From positions 124,001-188,000 of the forward strand of contig NZ_PQGG01000007.1 of the NCBI RefSeq assembly GCF_002915595.1: 64,000 nucleotides of DNA, read 5' to 3'. Under the pieces are notes generated by a model, which was given only the letters and a program-made list of their open reading frames with translations, searched no databases and was not told the DNA's origin. Positions 49,250 through 57,858 of this stretch are shown one piece after another. Each line of letters opens with the position of its first letter. Within the stretch, counting starts at the first letter, position 1. Made by a program: the position numbers and the translations under genes. The DNA comes from Zhongshania marina (GTDB taxonomy: Bacteria; Pseudomonadota; Gammaproteobacteria; Pseudomonadales; Spongiibacteraceae).

Positions 49250-49401
49250 ATTCTGTTATTCAATCCTTATTCAATGATCTCTCACCTGCACTGCTACGTA
49301 GAAGCCACTACGGAACACTTAGCTCTCTACGGGTAATTACGAAGATTCACACGCCTCGCGCCGACCTATACTGGCTCCACGTTGATCAAAGGAGATCCGA
49401 C

Positions 49402-49656
49402 ATGACTGCGCAAAAAGTAGTAAGCCTATCAGAATATCGCCAAGATACGCAGCAAATGCATATTGATGACGTTAGCGCACAGGCCTTCTTGTTTCTACAA
49501 GAACAAGCCCAAGAACTCGATCTTCCAATGCGAAAACTGCTAAAAGAACATTTATTGGGTATCGCCTGTGTCGTCAAAGCTGTTGAGGGCCTAGACGAGG
49601 CGCAAAACTGGCTCGCGCTTATCAGTGACGAAATCAACACTGGCGAACACCACTAA
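49402..49656 (+). CDS. small hypothetical protein
   Basis: An 84-residue acidic, probably helical protein (VVSLSEYRQDTQQMHIDD, FLFLQEQAQELDLPMRKLLKEHLLGIACVVKAVEGLD) with no recognised domain, membrane span or signal peptide. A strong AAAGGAGA 7 bases before the ATG and a TATACT at 49367-49372 support a real gene. It is divergent from parC and convergent, 4 bases away, with the small zinc-site protein at 49661. Confidence 0.7.
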   Translation: MTAQKVVSLSEYRQDTQQMHIDDVSAQAFLFLQEQAQELDLPMRKLLKEHLLGIACVVKAVEGLDEAQNWLALISDEINTGEHH

Positions 49657-49660
49657 ATGT

Positions 49661-49843
49661 CTAATGCGCGGTGATTTTCTTATCACCGCAACGCTCACAC
49701 ACGTAGACCGTAATTAATTTCCCCAGCTTCACATCAAACTTTTTTGCCTTGTCGACACGCCACTTGTGAAAGCCTTCACGACACAAAGTACTTGCAGTTT
49801 TACCCTGTGGCGGTTTTCGCTTAAAGGGCAATACATCGCCCAT
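49661..49843 (-). CDS. 60-residue protein with a likely zinc site
   Basis: A basic 60-residue protein. Cys21, His26, Cys49 and Cys52 (CREGFH and CERCG) could form a zinc ribbon. Start at 49843 follows CAGGAGAG; a longer frame to 49942 has no such site. No function is known to me; small basic zinc-ribbon proteins often bind nucleic acid. It lies between two plus-strand genes. Confidence 0.68.
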   Translation of the reverse strand: MGDVLPFKRKPPQGKTASTLCREGFHKWRVDKAKKFDVKLGKLITVYVCERCGDKKITAH

Positions 49844-49954
49844 AGCAACTCTCCTGTCAGATTTACTACAACGCCCTACCACTGCGTGGAATTCGCGATT
49901 ACTATACGCGCCTTGAGATAGCTGCGCGATATCAGAACGCAACGAGGGAGCATC

Positions 49955-50437
49955 ATGGAAATCAGCCGCAATAAAGTCGTGTCATTCCACTACCAACTCA
50001 GTAATAGTGACGGCGCCGTGCTAGAAGACAATTTTAACGATACGCCAAGCCTCTATATGCATGGCGCCGAAAATATTATCAGCGGCTTAGAAAAAGCGAT
50101 GGCCGGCCACACCGTTGGCGACGAGTTTGAAGTAACTCTGCCCCCTCAAGACGCTTACGGCCACATTGAACCAAATAAAACCGAGCGCATCCCCGCCAAA
50201 TACTTAAAACACGAAGGTAAAATGAAAGTCGGTCAAGCCGTGCGCTTTAATACCGACAAGGGCATGCGCAATGCAACCGTCATAAAAGTCGGCAAGTTTT
50301 CAGTCGATGTAGACCTAAACCACCCACTTGCTGGACAAACCCTCAGCTTTAAAATTCTTATCAAAGATATTCGCGACGCCACCGACGAAGAAATTCGCCA
50401 CCGTCACGCTCATGGCGAAGGCGGACATCAGCACTAA
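49955..50437 (+). CDS. slyD: FKBP-type peptidyl-prolyl isomerase, SlyD-like
   Basis: A 160-residue cytosolic prolyl isomerase and chaperone. The FKBP core has VVSFHYQLSNSDGAVLEDNF and MHGAENIISGLEKAMAGHTVGDEFEVTLPPQDAYG; the inserted flap domain runs about 70-125; the end is His-rich (EIRHRHAHGEGGHQH) and may bind Ni2+. The His tail is shorter than in E. coli SlyD. The symbol is used in the broad sense. Confidence 0.9.
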   Translation: MEISRNKVVSFHYQLSNSDGAVLEDNFNDTPSLYMHGAENIISGLEKAMAGHTVGDEFEVTLPPQDAYGHIEPNKTERIPAKYLKHEGKMKVGQAVRFNTDKGMRNATVIKVGKFSVDVDLNHPLAGQTLSFKILIKDIRDATDEEIRHRHAHGEGGHQH

Positions 50438-50453
50438 GCACCTTAGAGCTGCT

Positions 50454-51347
50454 CTACATTCGCGATGCGCGCCATGCCTCACTCGCATCGCGAATAAACG
50501 CCAACACCACTTTACGATTTTCGGCCATTGCAAAGGTATCAATATGCCCACCGTCGTAACTGACTAAACGTTTGGGCTCCCTTGCTGCGGCCAGCAACCG
50601 TCCTGCATGCGCATAGGGAACAATCGCATCCCGTTCGCCATGTATTAGCAACAGCGGTAAAGGTGCAAGGTTAGCAATCTCATCCACCAAATCGTCGCCA
50701 TCAGGCATCGCCCAATACGCCGGGTATTGAAATAACCATGTCAGCCAACTCTCTGCAGCGACTTTTTTGGCAATATCAGCGTAGCCTGTAAACCCAGCAT
50801 CAAGCACTACCCCAGCCAAACAGCTAAACTCACTCTTTACCCTCGCAACCGCAACACCCGCAAGACTAGCCCCAATACTTTGCCCGAGCACAATGACCGG
50901 CGCCTCGCCTTCTAGAGGCTTAAGTTCGCTTAACCAACGCAAGCCTGCAACAATATCATCTTGAGCCCCAGCAATACTGGGTACGCCACTAGACTGACCG
51001 TAGCCACGGTAATCAATTAGCAATACATTCACATTTTGTGCGGGTAACCAATATACGCTCGCCAAATGGGTACTAATATTTTCCGCATTACCGTGTGCAA
51101 ACAACACCGTCGCCTCTGCCTTACCGATCGCGGGGAGCCACCAAGCATGTATCTGTGCACCATCGCTGCTAGGAATAACAACATCTTGGTATCGCAATCC
51201 CACATCTGCTGGCGTGCGAAGCATCTGCTGCTGCGGAAAAAATAGCAGACCTTCACAGCCGCTCAGTGTCAGTAGCGGCAATAGCAATAACAGTCTTAAT
51301 ATCAACAATCGATGGATCTTCCTAGATTTTAAAAATAGTGACGCCAT
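50454..51347 (-). CDS. alpha/beta hydrolase with lipoprotein-type signal
   Basis: A 297-residue BEM46/YfhR-like hydrolase. The N-terminus (LLILRLLLLLPLLTLSGC) is a membrane-targeting signal with lipobox LSGC near residue 31. The nucleophile Ser is in VILGQSIGASLAG (GxSxG), HGNAEN is the oxyanion region, LLLIHGERDAIVPYAHA carries the acid and SYDGGHIDTF the His. Substrate unknown; an ester or lipid is likely. Its start overlaps the DUF4105 gene by 19 bases, so the two are translationally coupled. Confidence 0.85.
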   Translation of the reverse strand: MASLFLKSRKIHRLLILRLLLLLPLLTLSGCEGLLFFPQQQMLRTPADVGLRYQDVVIPSSDGAQIHAWWLPAIGKAEATVLFAHGNAENISTHLASVYWLPAQNVNVLLIDYRGYGQSSGVPSIAGAQDDIVAGLRWLSELKPLEGEAPVIVLGQSIGASLAGVAVARVKSEFSCLAGVVLDAGFTGYADIAKKVAAESWLTWLFQYPAYWAMPDGDDLVDEIANLAPLPLLLIHGERDAIVPYAHAGRLLAAAREPKRLVSYDGGHIDTFAMAENRKVVLAFIRDASEAWRASRM

Positions 51348-53179
51348 GCCAATTCCGCAGCCGTCGATTCCAAACCAAATTCCTTGCGATACTCCAAGCT
51401 TAAACGCATAGCTTGATTAGCGGAAAGGACCCGATTAATACCTAAATAGGCACTTTGCCGCACGCCTCGACCAATATCATCACCGCCACCAAAATCGATA
51501 TAACTAGCTCGCAATTCTGTCGCCCACACATTGCCTTGCCATAGCTGACCAACATTAATCTGCGCCGCAATTCGCCACGGGTCCTCAGCATCGTCATTGT
51601 GTTCCAAGCGCAAACCGGGAAGCCCATAAGCAACTCCCTTTAAGAAATTAACGCTAGCGCCAGCACCACCGCTCACCCGTGCGACCATGCTTTCCTCAAT
51701 ATTCTCTAAGCGCTCTAAACCCGCGTTAACCTGCCAACTAATGGGTTTAAAAAATGCATCTCTAGGTGCCAAGGATCGAATCGCTATTGGATCAAAGCCT
51801 TGCAATTGCAAAGTGTCCCCATCTCGCCAACGCAGCTTAAGCCGGCCCATCATCAAGGTCGCGCCCTCGGGATAACCTGCGACAGAATCCAGCGCATCGT
51901 GGTAGCTAATGCGCCATTCCATATCCGCATATTGTCGATCTTCGCTGCTACCTCCGCTTAGACTCAGCATTGAGGTTGGGTGACCTTGATCTGGCCGCCC
52001 CGGCATTTCAATCTGGCGAACAGCTCTGGGACCATAGGACTGCATCTCTCGCAATAAGGCCAGACTCCTATTTGCCTGCGCGGGACTACGTTCTTCACGA
52101 TTGCTGATATACCGTAAATAGCGGTATGCCGCCGTTGCTAACAACTGGCGCTGATCAGCACTATATGCCAGATAATCGGGATGTTTTAGCTGGCTTTCAG
52201 CCGTCGCCAAACGAATTACCATCGCCTTTTGAGCGGCGTCTAATTCTGCCAATACCGCTTCGAGCTCTATACGTTTTGACGCACGATACCTTGGTTGCTC
52301 AGCTATTCCACTTTCTACTACTTCACGTACCGTATCCACTGGCATTGCCGCATGAGCAAATGGTGAGGTTAAATCTAAATCTGGAAATGCAACTTCCAAT
52401 AATTCTAATAAACGGAACGAGCAGTTTTCATCAAAGAAATAATAATCAAAATTAATATCCCGCAACTCCCAAGTATGAGCTAACAGCATGTCGATTTGTG
52501 CTGCATTCATACTCAAAGGGTATTCCCATATATCGCGATTCTCTAAACGACTGTATTCCTGAATTTTTTCATAGTAAGGCTGCATACTAAACAGGCCGGG
52601 ATAACCCCCAAGAATCCCACGGTATGCATATAGCATCCCATTTTCACCTGGCGGAATACTGGCTGCAAAATTTAAAGCGTAGGACAAGAACGCGCTTTCG
52701 CCCCTTTCTCCTGCGGGGTCTAAGCGCAAAAAAGTATGACCATACATTGATGATGGGCTATTCAAGTAGCTAGCAGCCAGAACCAAGACCACCCGCTCAA
52801 CGTCAATTTTTTCACGCCACTCCATATACTCCGCGCACTCAGATAGTAATCCCGCTGGCAGAATATTTTGCGATTGCAACCAAAGATAACGTGCAGGAAA
52901 GCGACAAGCAGTACTTATGGGATTTAACTGGAAAGCTTCCAGCGTGGCACTTAACTCGCCCTCGCGACTGAATATTTCATTTCTGTCGATAAAGAAGCGC
53001 GGATCATCGACATAGCTGGCTGGCTCATTAATTGAAAAGGAAGTGCTTCTAGGAATATGTAACAGTGCTCGCCACATCGGTGTGGCAGCTAATTGCCCTA
53101 TATCAACAGAGTTTTGTGCATAGCTTGGCAACGATGCGCTTAACAACAGAGTTAGCACAGTCATACGTAGTACAAACAT
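51329..53179 (-). CDS. DUF4105 (Lnb N-terminal periplasmic domain) protein
   Basis: A 616-residue exported protein; signal peptide about 1-21 (TVLTLLLSASLPSYA). The central block SSMYGHTFLRLDPAGERGESAFLSYALNFAA followed by NFDYYFFDENCSFRLLELLEVAFPDLDL is the DUF4105/Lnb N-terminal domain, a papain-like fold with His and Cys. The C-terminal ~220 residues look like beta-strands of a barrel or sandwich and end in WRHYF, as in an outer-membrane protein. Function is not established. It overlaps the downstream hydrolase gene and is preceded by the terminator at 53198. Confidence 0.82.
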   Translation of the reverse strand: MFVLRMTVLTLLLSASLPSYAQNSVDIGQLAATPMWRALLHIPRSTSFSINEPASYVDDPRFFIDRNEIFSREGELSATLEAFQLNPISTACRFPARYLWLQSQNILPAGLLSECAEYMEWREKIDVERVVLVLAASYLNSPSSMYGHTFLRLDPAGERGESAFLSYALNFAASIPPGENGMLYAYRGILGGYPGLFSMQPYYEKIQEYSRLENRDIWEYPLSMNAAQIDMLLAHTWELRDINFDYYFFDENCSFRLLELLEVAFPDLDLTSPFAHAAMPVDTVREVVESGIAEQPRYRASKRIELEAVLAELDAAQKAMVIRLATAESQLKHPDYLAYSADQRQLLATAAYRYLRYISNREERSPAQANRSLALLREMQSYGPRAVRQIEMPGRPDQGHPTSMLSLSGGSSEDRQYADMEWRISYHDALDSVAGYPEGATLMMGRLKLRWRDGDTLQLQGFDPIAIRSLAPRDAFFKPISWQVNAGLERLENIEESMVARVSGGAGASVNFLKGVAYGLPGLRLEHNDDAEDPWRIAAQINVGQLWQGNVWATELRASYIDFGGGDDIGRGVRQSAYLGINRVLSANQAMRLSLEYRKEFGLESTAAELAWRHYF

Positions 53180-53197
53180 TTTTTATCTCTGCAACAA

Positions 53198-53217
53198 AAC
53201 GGCCCCGAAGGGCCGTT
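53198..53217 (-). terminator. intrinsic terminator after the DUF3015 gene
   Basis: AACGGCCC/GGGCCGTT, eight pairs with a TTCG loop on the minus strand, then TTTTG. Twenty-six bases past the stop of the gene at 53244. Confidence 0.85.
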
Positions 53218-53243
53218 AAGAACGCTAGTAAATCAACAGCAAT

Positions 53244-53726
53244 TTACGAAACGTATTTAGCTAGGCGCTGGTCTTGCTTCATAATGGCCACGATAGACGC
53301 CATAACTGAGTCAGCCTGTACATCTGCCGAAGGGAATAATAAATCGAAATTGTTGTGAAGGCTTTCTTTAAATGCTGGACGATCTTCTGCGCTAACACCT
53401 AAAGACACCGCTACAGCAGTAAGCGCTTCGCCATCACCACGAGCCACATCTTCAGAAAACTCATCCATGATAGCGCCAACGTTTACCATTTTCTTGCCGC
53501 CGTAGGTCAATGTGCCATCAGCAGAACAGCCATTAGTGCCAGACGTCATACCAAATGTATTGTTACCAGATGTGCCATTGGTAATCGACGCGACAAGATG
53601 CGAAGGTAGGCCTGATTGACCTGCAAATAACATATTACCCCAGCCACAGTTTGGTCCACCCGGCGCAACTGCAAAAGATGCACTTGAACAAGCCAGGACA
53701 GCAGACGCAATAAACAGTTTTTTCAT
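53244..53726 (-). CDS. DUF3015 family exported protein
   Basis: A 160-residue protein with a signal peptide (about 1-20, KKLFIASAVLACSSASFA) and GPNCGWGNMLFAGQSGLPSHLVASITNGTSGNNTFGMTSGTNGC, the DUF3015 pattern with paired Cys. The remainder is helical. Function unknown; periplasmic. The ATG at 53726 is 8 bases from GAGGG and is preferred over 53732. It has its own terminator, so it is likely monocistronic. Confidence 0.85.
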   Translation of the reverse strand: MKKLFIASAVLACSSASFAVAPGGPNCGWGNMLFAGQSGLPSHLVASITNGTSGNNTFGMTSGTNGCSADGTLTYGGKKMVNVGAIMDEFSEDVARGDGEALTAVAVSLGVSAEDRPAFKESLHNNFDLLFPSADVQADSVMASIVAIMKQDQRLAKYVS

Positions 53727-53845
53727 TGTCATTCCCTCGTAAATTTATAATATTAAACAGCATCCAAAGATTAGCACAGTTCAATATGCTGTCTACGACA
53801 TATTTCAAATCAGATCGTATTTAGTTGCCTATTCCGTGCAAAAAA

Positions 53846-53866
53846 AACCCCGCACTAGGCGGGGTT
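53846..53866 (-). terminator. intrinsic terminator of pnp
   Basis: AACCCCGC/GCGGGGTT, eight pairs, five-base loop, then a run of T on the minus strand. Twenty-four bases after the pnp stop. Confidence 0.93.
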
Positions 53867-53890
53867 CATTAGATCTACGCTCAAAACACC

Positions 53891-56023
53891 TTATTCGGCA
53901 TCTTGCTCGCTTGGCGCTTCTACAACTTCAGCGTTATCAGCTATCGCTTCTTTAATAGACAGCTTGATACGGCCACGAGCGTCAACATCCAGTACTTTAA
54001 CCTGAACATCTTGGCCTTCAGTCAGGTAGTCGCTAACGTTCTCTACACGCTCATCAGAAATCTGAGAGATGTGAACAAGGCCGTCTTTACCTGGCAGGAT
54101 TGTGACGAAGGCGCCGAAATCTACGATACGAGCAACCTTACCGGTATACACCGCGCCCACTTCCGCTTCGGCGGTGATCGCCAAAATGCGATTTACCGCA
54201 TCGTCGCGAGAGGCTGCATCAGAGCCGTAAACGCGAACTGTACCGTCGTCTTCGATATCGATTTGCGCACCAGTTTCTTCGCACATGCTGCGAATAGTAG
54301 CGCCGCCTTTACCGATGATGTCGCGGATTTTATCGGAATCAACTTTCATCACATGCATGCTTGGCGCGTTATCAGAAACACCGCTACGCGAGGTAGCGAG
54401 AACCTGATTCATTTGGCCAAGGATATGCAGACGAGCTTGCTGTGCCTGCTCAAGTGCGACTTCCATGATCTTCTGGGTGATACCCTCGATCTTGATATCC
54501 ATCTGCAGCGCGGTAACACCATCAGCAGTACCAGCAACTTTAAAGTCCATATCACCCAAGTGATCTTCATCACCAAGGATGTCGGTTAAAACAGCAAAAC
54601 GCTCGCCTTCTTTAACCAGACCCATTGCAATACCAGCAACCGGCGCCTTTAGTGGAACACCCGCATCCATCAGCGACAAGCTGCCAACACATACCGATGC
54701 CATTGAGCTTGAACCGTTTGATTCAGTAATTTCTGATACTACACGGATGGTATACGGAAATTCTTCAGCGCTTGGCAACACTGCCTCTAAACTGCGACGC
54801 GCCAAACGGCCATGACCGATTTCGCGACGACCAGTACTGCCCATACGACCACACTCACCTACTGAGTAGGGAGGGAAGTTATAGTGCAGCATGAAGTTAT
54901 CTTTAAACTCACCCGCCAAAGCATCAATAAATTGCGCATCGCGAGTTGTACCTAAAGTAGCAACACCAATCGCCTGAGTTTCACCACGGGTAAATAGCGC
55001 TGAACCATGAGCCTTACCCAATACGCCAACTTCAACATTAATAGGACGTACAGTGCGACCATCGCGGCCATCGATACGCGGTTCGCCGTTCAAAATACGC
55101 TGACGAACAATTTGCTTTTCTAACTTAGCGAATACACCGCGAACATCGTCAGCGCTGTATTGAGCGTCTTCGCCCGTTGCCAATTCTTCGATAGCTTGGT
55201 TACGCAATTCACCAACTTTGGCATAGCGCTCCATTTTATCAGTAACGCGGTAAGCATCACCCAAACCGGCTTTGTAACCAGCTGCAACTGCACCAAGCAA
55301 TGCGGTATTTTCTTCCTGTGGCTGCCAATCCCATGTTGGCTTGCCCACTTCGCTTGCTAGCTCTTTGATTGCCTGTACAGCAGCTTGCATTTCTTGATGG
55401 GCGTACAATACCGCGCCCAACATTTGATCTTCTGTTAACTGCTGAGCTTCAGACTCAACCATCAATACCGCGTCCTGCGTGCCAGCAACAACCATATCTA
55501 AAAGGCTGCTTTCTAGCTGTGCAAAACTTGGGTTAAGGATATAGCCGTCTTCAGCAGTAAAGCCAACGCGAGCAGCGCCGACTGGACCAGCAAAAGGTAC
55601 ACCTGAAATAGCCAATGCCGCCGACGTACCAATTAACGCTGCAATATCTGGATCGTTTTCTTTGTCTGCAGACATAACAGTACAGATAACCTGTACTTCG
55701 TTCTGGAAGCCATTAGGAAACAATGGACGAATCGGGCGATCGATCAAGCGCGAGGTTAAGGTCTCTTTCTCTGAAGGGCGGGCTTCGCGCTTAAAGAATC
55801 CACCTGGGATTTTACCAACAGCGTATGTACGCTCTTGGTAGTGCACCGACAGTGGGAAAAAGTCTTGACCAGGCTTAGCTGCTTTTGCCGCAACTACAGT
55901 ACACAGCACTTGCGTATTATCGATAGTAACCAATACTGCACCAGTCGCCTGACGCGCGATACGGCCAGTCTCCAAGGTGACAGTCTGACTGCCCCACTGG
56001 AATGTTTTAGTAACGGGATTCAC
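53891..56023 (-). CDS. pnp: polynucleotide phosphorylase
   Basis: A 710-residue 3'-5' phosphorolytic exonuclease, part of the RNA degradosome. Two RNase PH domains (about 10-220 and 310-540; [30 protein letters not shown], then [35 protein letters not shown] and [19 protein letters not shown]) flank a helical domain. KH ([22 protein letters not shown]) and S1 ([33 protein letters not shown]) follow. Last gene of the operon, 74 bases after rpsO, with a hairpin in between. Length matches E. coli (711). Confidence 0.98.
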   Translation of the reverse strand: MNPVTKTFQWGSQTVTLETGRIARQATGAVLVTIDNTQVLCTVVAAKAAKPGQDFFPLSVHYQERTYAVGKIPGGFFKREARPSEKETLTSRLIDRPIRPLFPNGFQNEVQVICTVMSADKENDPDIAALIGTSAALAISGVPFAGPVGAARVGFTAEDGYILNPSFAQLESSLLDMVVAGTQDAVLMVESEAQQLTEDQMLGAVLYAHQEMQAAVQAIKELASEVGKPTWDWQPQEENTALLGAVAAGYKAGLGDAYRVTDKMERYAKVGELRNQAIEELATGEDAQYSADDVRGVFAKLEKQIVRQRILNGEPRIDGRDGRTVRPINVEVGVLGKAHGSALFTRGETQAIGVATLGTTRDAQFIDALAGEFKDNFMLHYNFPPYSVGECGRMGSTGRREIGHGRLARRSLEAVLPSAEEFPYTIRVVSEITESNGSSSMASVCVGSLSLMDAGVPLKAPVAGIAMGLVKEGERFAVLTDILGDEDHLGDMDFKVAGTADGVTALQMDIKIEGITQKIMEVALEQAQQARLHILGQMNQVLATSRSGVSDNAPSMHVMKVDSDKIRDIIGKGGATIRSMCEETGAQIDIEDDGTVRVYGSDAASRDDAVNRILAITAEAEVGAVYTGKVARIVDFGAFVTILPGKDGLVHISQISDERVENVSDYLTEGQDVQVKVLDVDARGRIKLSIKEAIADNAEVVEAPSEQDAE

Positions 56024-56062
56024 GGAGTAATTCCTCCCAAATAAGGGTTATATAAAGTAATA

Positions 56063-56083
56063 AGGGGGCCACTAAGGCCCCCT
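56063..56083 (-). other. rpsO-pnp intercistronic hairpin
   Basis: AGGGGGCC/GGCCCCCT, eight perfect pairs with loop ACTAA. No T-run on the minus strand, so it is more like a leaky terminator or RNase III processing site, as known between E. coli rpsO and pnp. Confidence 0.65.
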
Positions 56084-56097
56084 CACTTATTCTTGTT

Positions 56098-56367
56098 TTA
56101 GCGACGCAGACCTAGACGTTTGATCAATTTGCTGTAACGCTCTTGGTCTTTGCGTTTCAAGTAATCCAACAGTTTACGACGTTGGTTTACCATCCGAATC
56201 AAACCACGACGTGAGTGGTGATCCTTTTTGTGGCCTTCAAAGTGGCCTTGTAGTTTATTGATGTTAACAGTTAACAATGCAACCTGTACTTCTGGAGAAC
56301 CAGTGTCACCTTCAGCAGTCTGGTAGTCCTTAACAACATCAGCTTTCTCAATAGCAGATAATGCCAT
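56098..56367 (-). CDS. rpsO: 30S ribosomal protein S15
   Basis: An 89-residue primary 16S rRNA-binding protein. Family blocks: [19 protein letters not shown] in the variant [50 protein letters not shown] and [12 protein letters not shown] at the end. Length equals E. coli S15. The upstream spacer carries hairpins that may hold an S15 autoregulatory site. Confidence 0.98.
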   Translation of the reverse strand: MALSAIEKADVVKDYQTAEGDTGSPEVQVALLTVNINKLQGHFEGHKKDHHSRRGLIRMVNQRRKLLDYLKRKDQERYSKLIKRLGLRR

Positions 56368-56404
56368 CTTCTTTCTTCCTCATTACGAATATGCGTTTAT
56401 AAAT

Positions 56405-56466
56405 CGAGCCTGACCGTGCATATTTACAGTCGGGTTCGGAAGGAATGGCACTTTGCCACGACCTTC
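56405..56466 (-). promoter_or_regulatory. two hairpins in the truB-rpsO spacer
   Basis: One hairpin pairs 56405-56416 with 56427-56438 (nine Watson-Crick pairs and one wobble of twelve). A second pairs GAAGG 56439-56443 and TGGCA 56446-56450 with TGCCA 56454-56458 and CCTTC 56462-56466. They lie 38-99 bases before the rpsO start and could be a processing or S15-binding leader. Confidence 0.45.
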
Positions 56467-56508
56467 TTTTTCCTTTTACCGAGATACCGGCACAAATTCA
56501 GCCGCGCA

Positions 56509-57438
56509 TTATCCCACAGTTGAGAGCAAACGACGAGGTGTAACACGCCCATCGTCTAAAATTTCACCAATTCCGAGGAATTTTCTATCCTCGGCAAGCA
56601 AAACCACCGTGCCAGAGGTCGGCGCACCGGATACCTGCACCGCCTGCCCCTGCAATAAGTAGTAAGCGGCGGTCTCACCCAAGCTAAGCTGGGGGATATG
56701 AGCAAGCGCGTCGGTTATTGGTAACAATAAGCTATCTAATGCTTCGAAATCTTCTGCATCACGAAGGGCCTGTAACGTCTCGGTCGATACCGACTGTGCT
56801 TCCACAAAAGGTCCCGCCTGCAAGCGTCGCAGACTAGCAACATGCGCACCACAGCCTATTGCTGCCCCTAAATCCTCTGCAAGAGAACGGATATAAGTTC
56901 CCTTACTGCAGCGCACCCGCACCACAGCAACCGCTAAAGCACCCGGCGTAAATGACTCTAATTCAAACTCGTGAATGCTCACCGGCCGCGCCGCGCGCTC
57001 AACCGTTATGCCTTTGCGGGCCAATTCATATAAAGGTTTGCCGTCGCGCTTAAGTGCCGAATACATGGGCGGCACCTGCAATATGTCACCGCGCAGTTTT
57101 GAAATATGGGACTCAAGCTCAGCGGATGTGAGGCTAGACGCATCAAGCTCTGCCAACACCGAACCTTCAGCATCACCCGTATCGGTTTGCTGGCCAAAAA
57201 CAAAGTGGCTGCGATATTCTTTATCAGCATCCAACAAAAACTGAGAGAATTTGGTCGCCTCGCCAAAGCAAATTGGTAGCACACCGGTGGCCAACGGATC
57301 TAGGGCGCCGGTATGCCCAGCTTTACTGGCATTAAAAATTGCCCGAGTGGTGACCATCGCACCATTAGAGGAGCGGCCTTGAGGCTTATCCAAGACCAAA
57401 ATGCCGTCAACTGACCGGCCTTTACGACGTCTTGCCAA
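56509..57438 (-). CDS. truB: tRNA pseudouridine(55) synthase
   Basis: A 309-residue enzyme making psi55 in the T-loop of tRNAs. The catalytic Asp is in KAGHTGALDPLATGVLPIC; GILVLDKPQGRSSNG is the N-terminal motif and KGTYIRSLAEDLGAAIGCGAHVASLRRLQAGPF the RNA-binding block. A small PUA-like C-terminal domain follows. Five bases after rbfA on the same strand. Length normal (E. coli 314). Confidence 0.97.
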   Translation of the reverse strand: MARRRKGRSVDGILVLDKPQGRSSNGAMVTTRAIFNASKAGHTGALDPLATGVLPICFGEATKFSQFLLDADKEYRSHFVFGQQTDTGDAEGSVLAELDASSLTSAELESHISKLRGDILQVPPMYSALKRDGKPLYELARKGITVERAARPVSIHEFELESFTPGALAVAVVRVRCSKGTYIRSLAEDLGAAIGCGAHVASLRRLQAGPFVEAQSVSTETLQALRDAEDFEALDSLLLPITDALAHIPQLSLGETAAYYLLQGQAVQVSGAPTSGTVVLLAEDRKFLGIGEILDDGRVTPRRLLSTVG

Positions 57439-57443
57439 AACAA

Positions 57444-57830
57444 TTATTCCCCGTCGTCATCCGCGTGACGGCTGCGATCAGCTTCAACCGCATCTTGAAT
57501 AAGTTTACTGATATGTTGACCGCGATTAACACTGGTATCGTAATAAAAACGAAGCTGCGGAGTAGTACGAGCATTGTTAATTTTAGCGACTTGGCTGCGC
57601 AAAAAACCCGAAGCCTTATTTAACACAGCTAACGATTCTTTGGCCTCTTCCGCCGTATTTTTACCCATAACCGTGACGTAAATCTTGGCATGGCTTAAGT
57701 CACGACTGACCTGCGCATCGATAACACTGACCATGCCAAGACGCGGATCCCGCAGCTCCTTCTGGATAAAACTACCCAGCTCTCGCTTTAAAAAATCCGC
57801 TATCCGCGCTGTACGGCTAAACTCTTTCAA
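57444..57830 (-). CDS. rbfA: ribosome-binding factor A
   Basis: A 128-residue KH-fold factor for late 30S maturation and cold adaptation. Typical blocks are RIADFLKRELGSFIQKELRDPRLGMVSV and ARTTPQLRFYYDTSVNRGQHISKLI, with a variable acidic C-terminus. Between infB (28 bases) and truB (5 bases). Confidence 0.97.
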   Translation of the reverse strand: MKEFSRTARIADFLKRELGSFIQKELRDPRLGMVSVIDAQVSRDLSHAKIYVTVMGKNTAEEAKESLAVLNKASGFLRSQVAKINNARTTPQLRFYYDTSVNRGQHISKLIQDAVEADRSRHADDDGE

Positions 57831-57858
57831 TTGACTCGCTACTCCGCAACGTCAGCCC

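Noticed and set aside
53903-54589. A 228-codon open frame on the plus strand within pnp
   Set aside because: It is fully antisense to the conserved pnp gene and its composition is that of a frame shadow; no ribosome site or known motif.
56439-56471. A plus-strand intrinsic terminator (hairpin then TTTTT)
   Set aside because: All genes here run on the minus strand, so a plus-strand terminator has no obvious transcript; kept only as an RNA hairpin of the rpsO leader.
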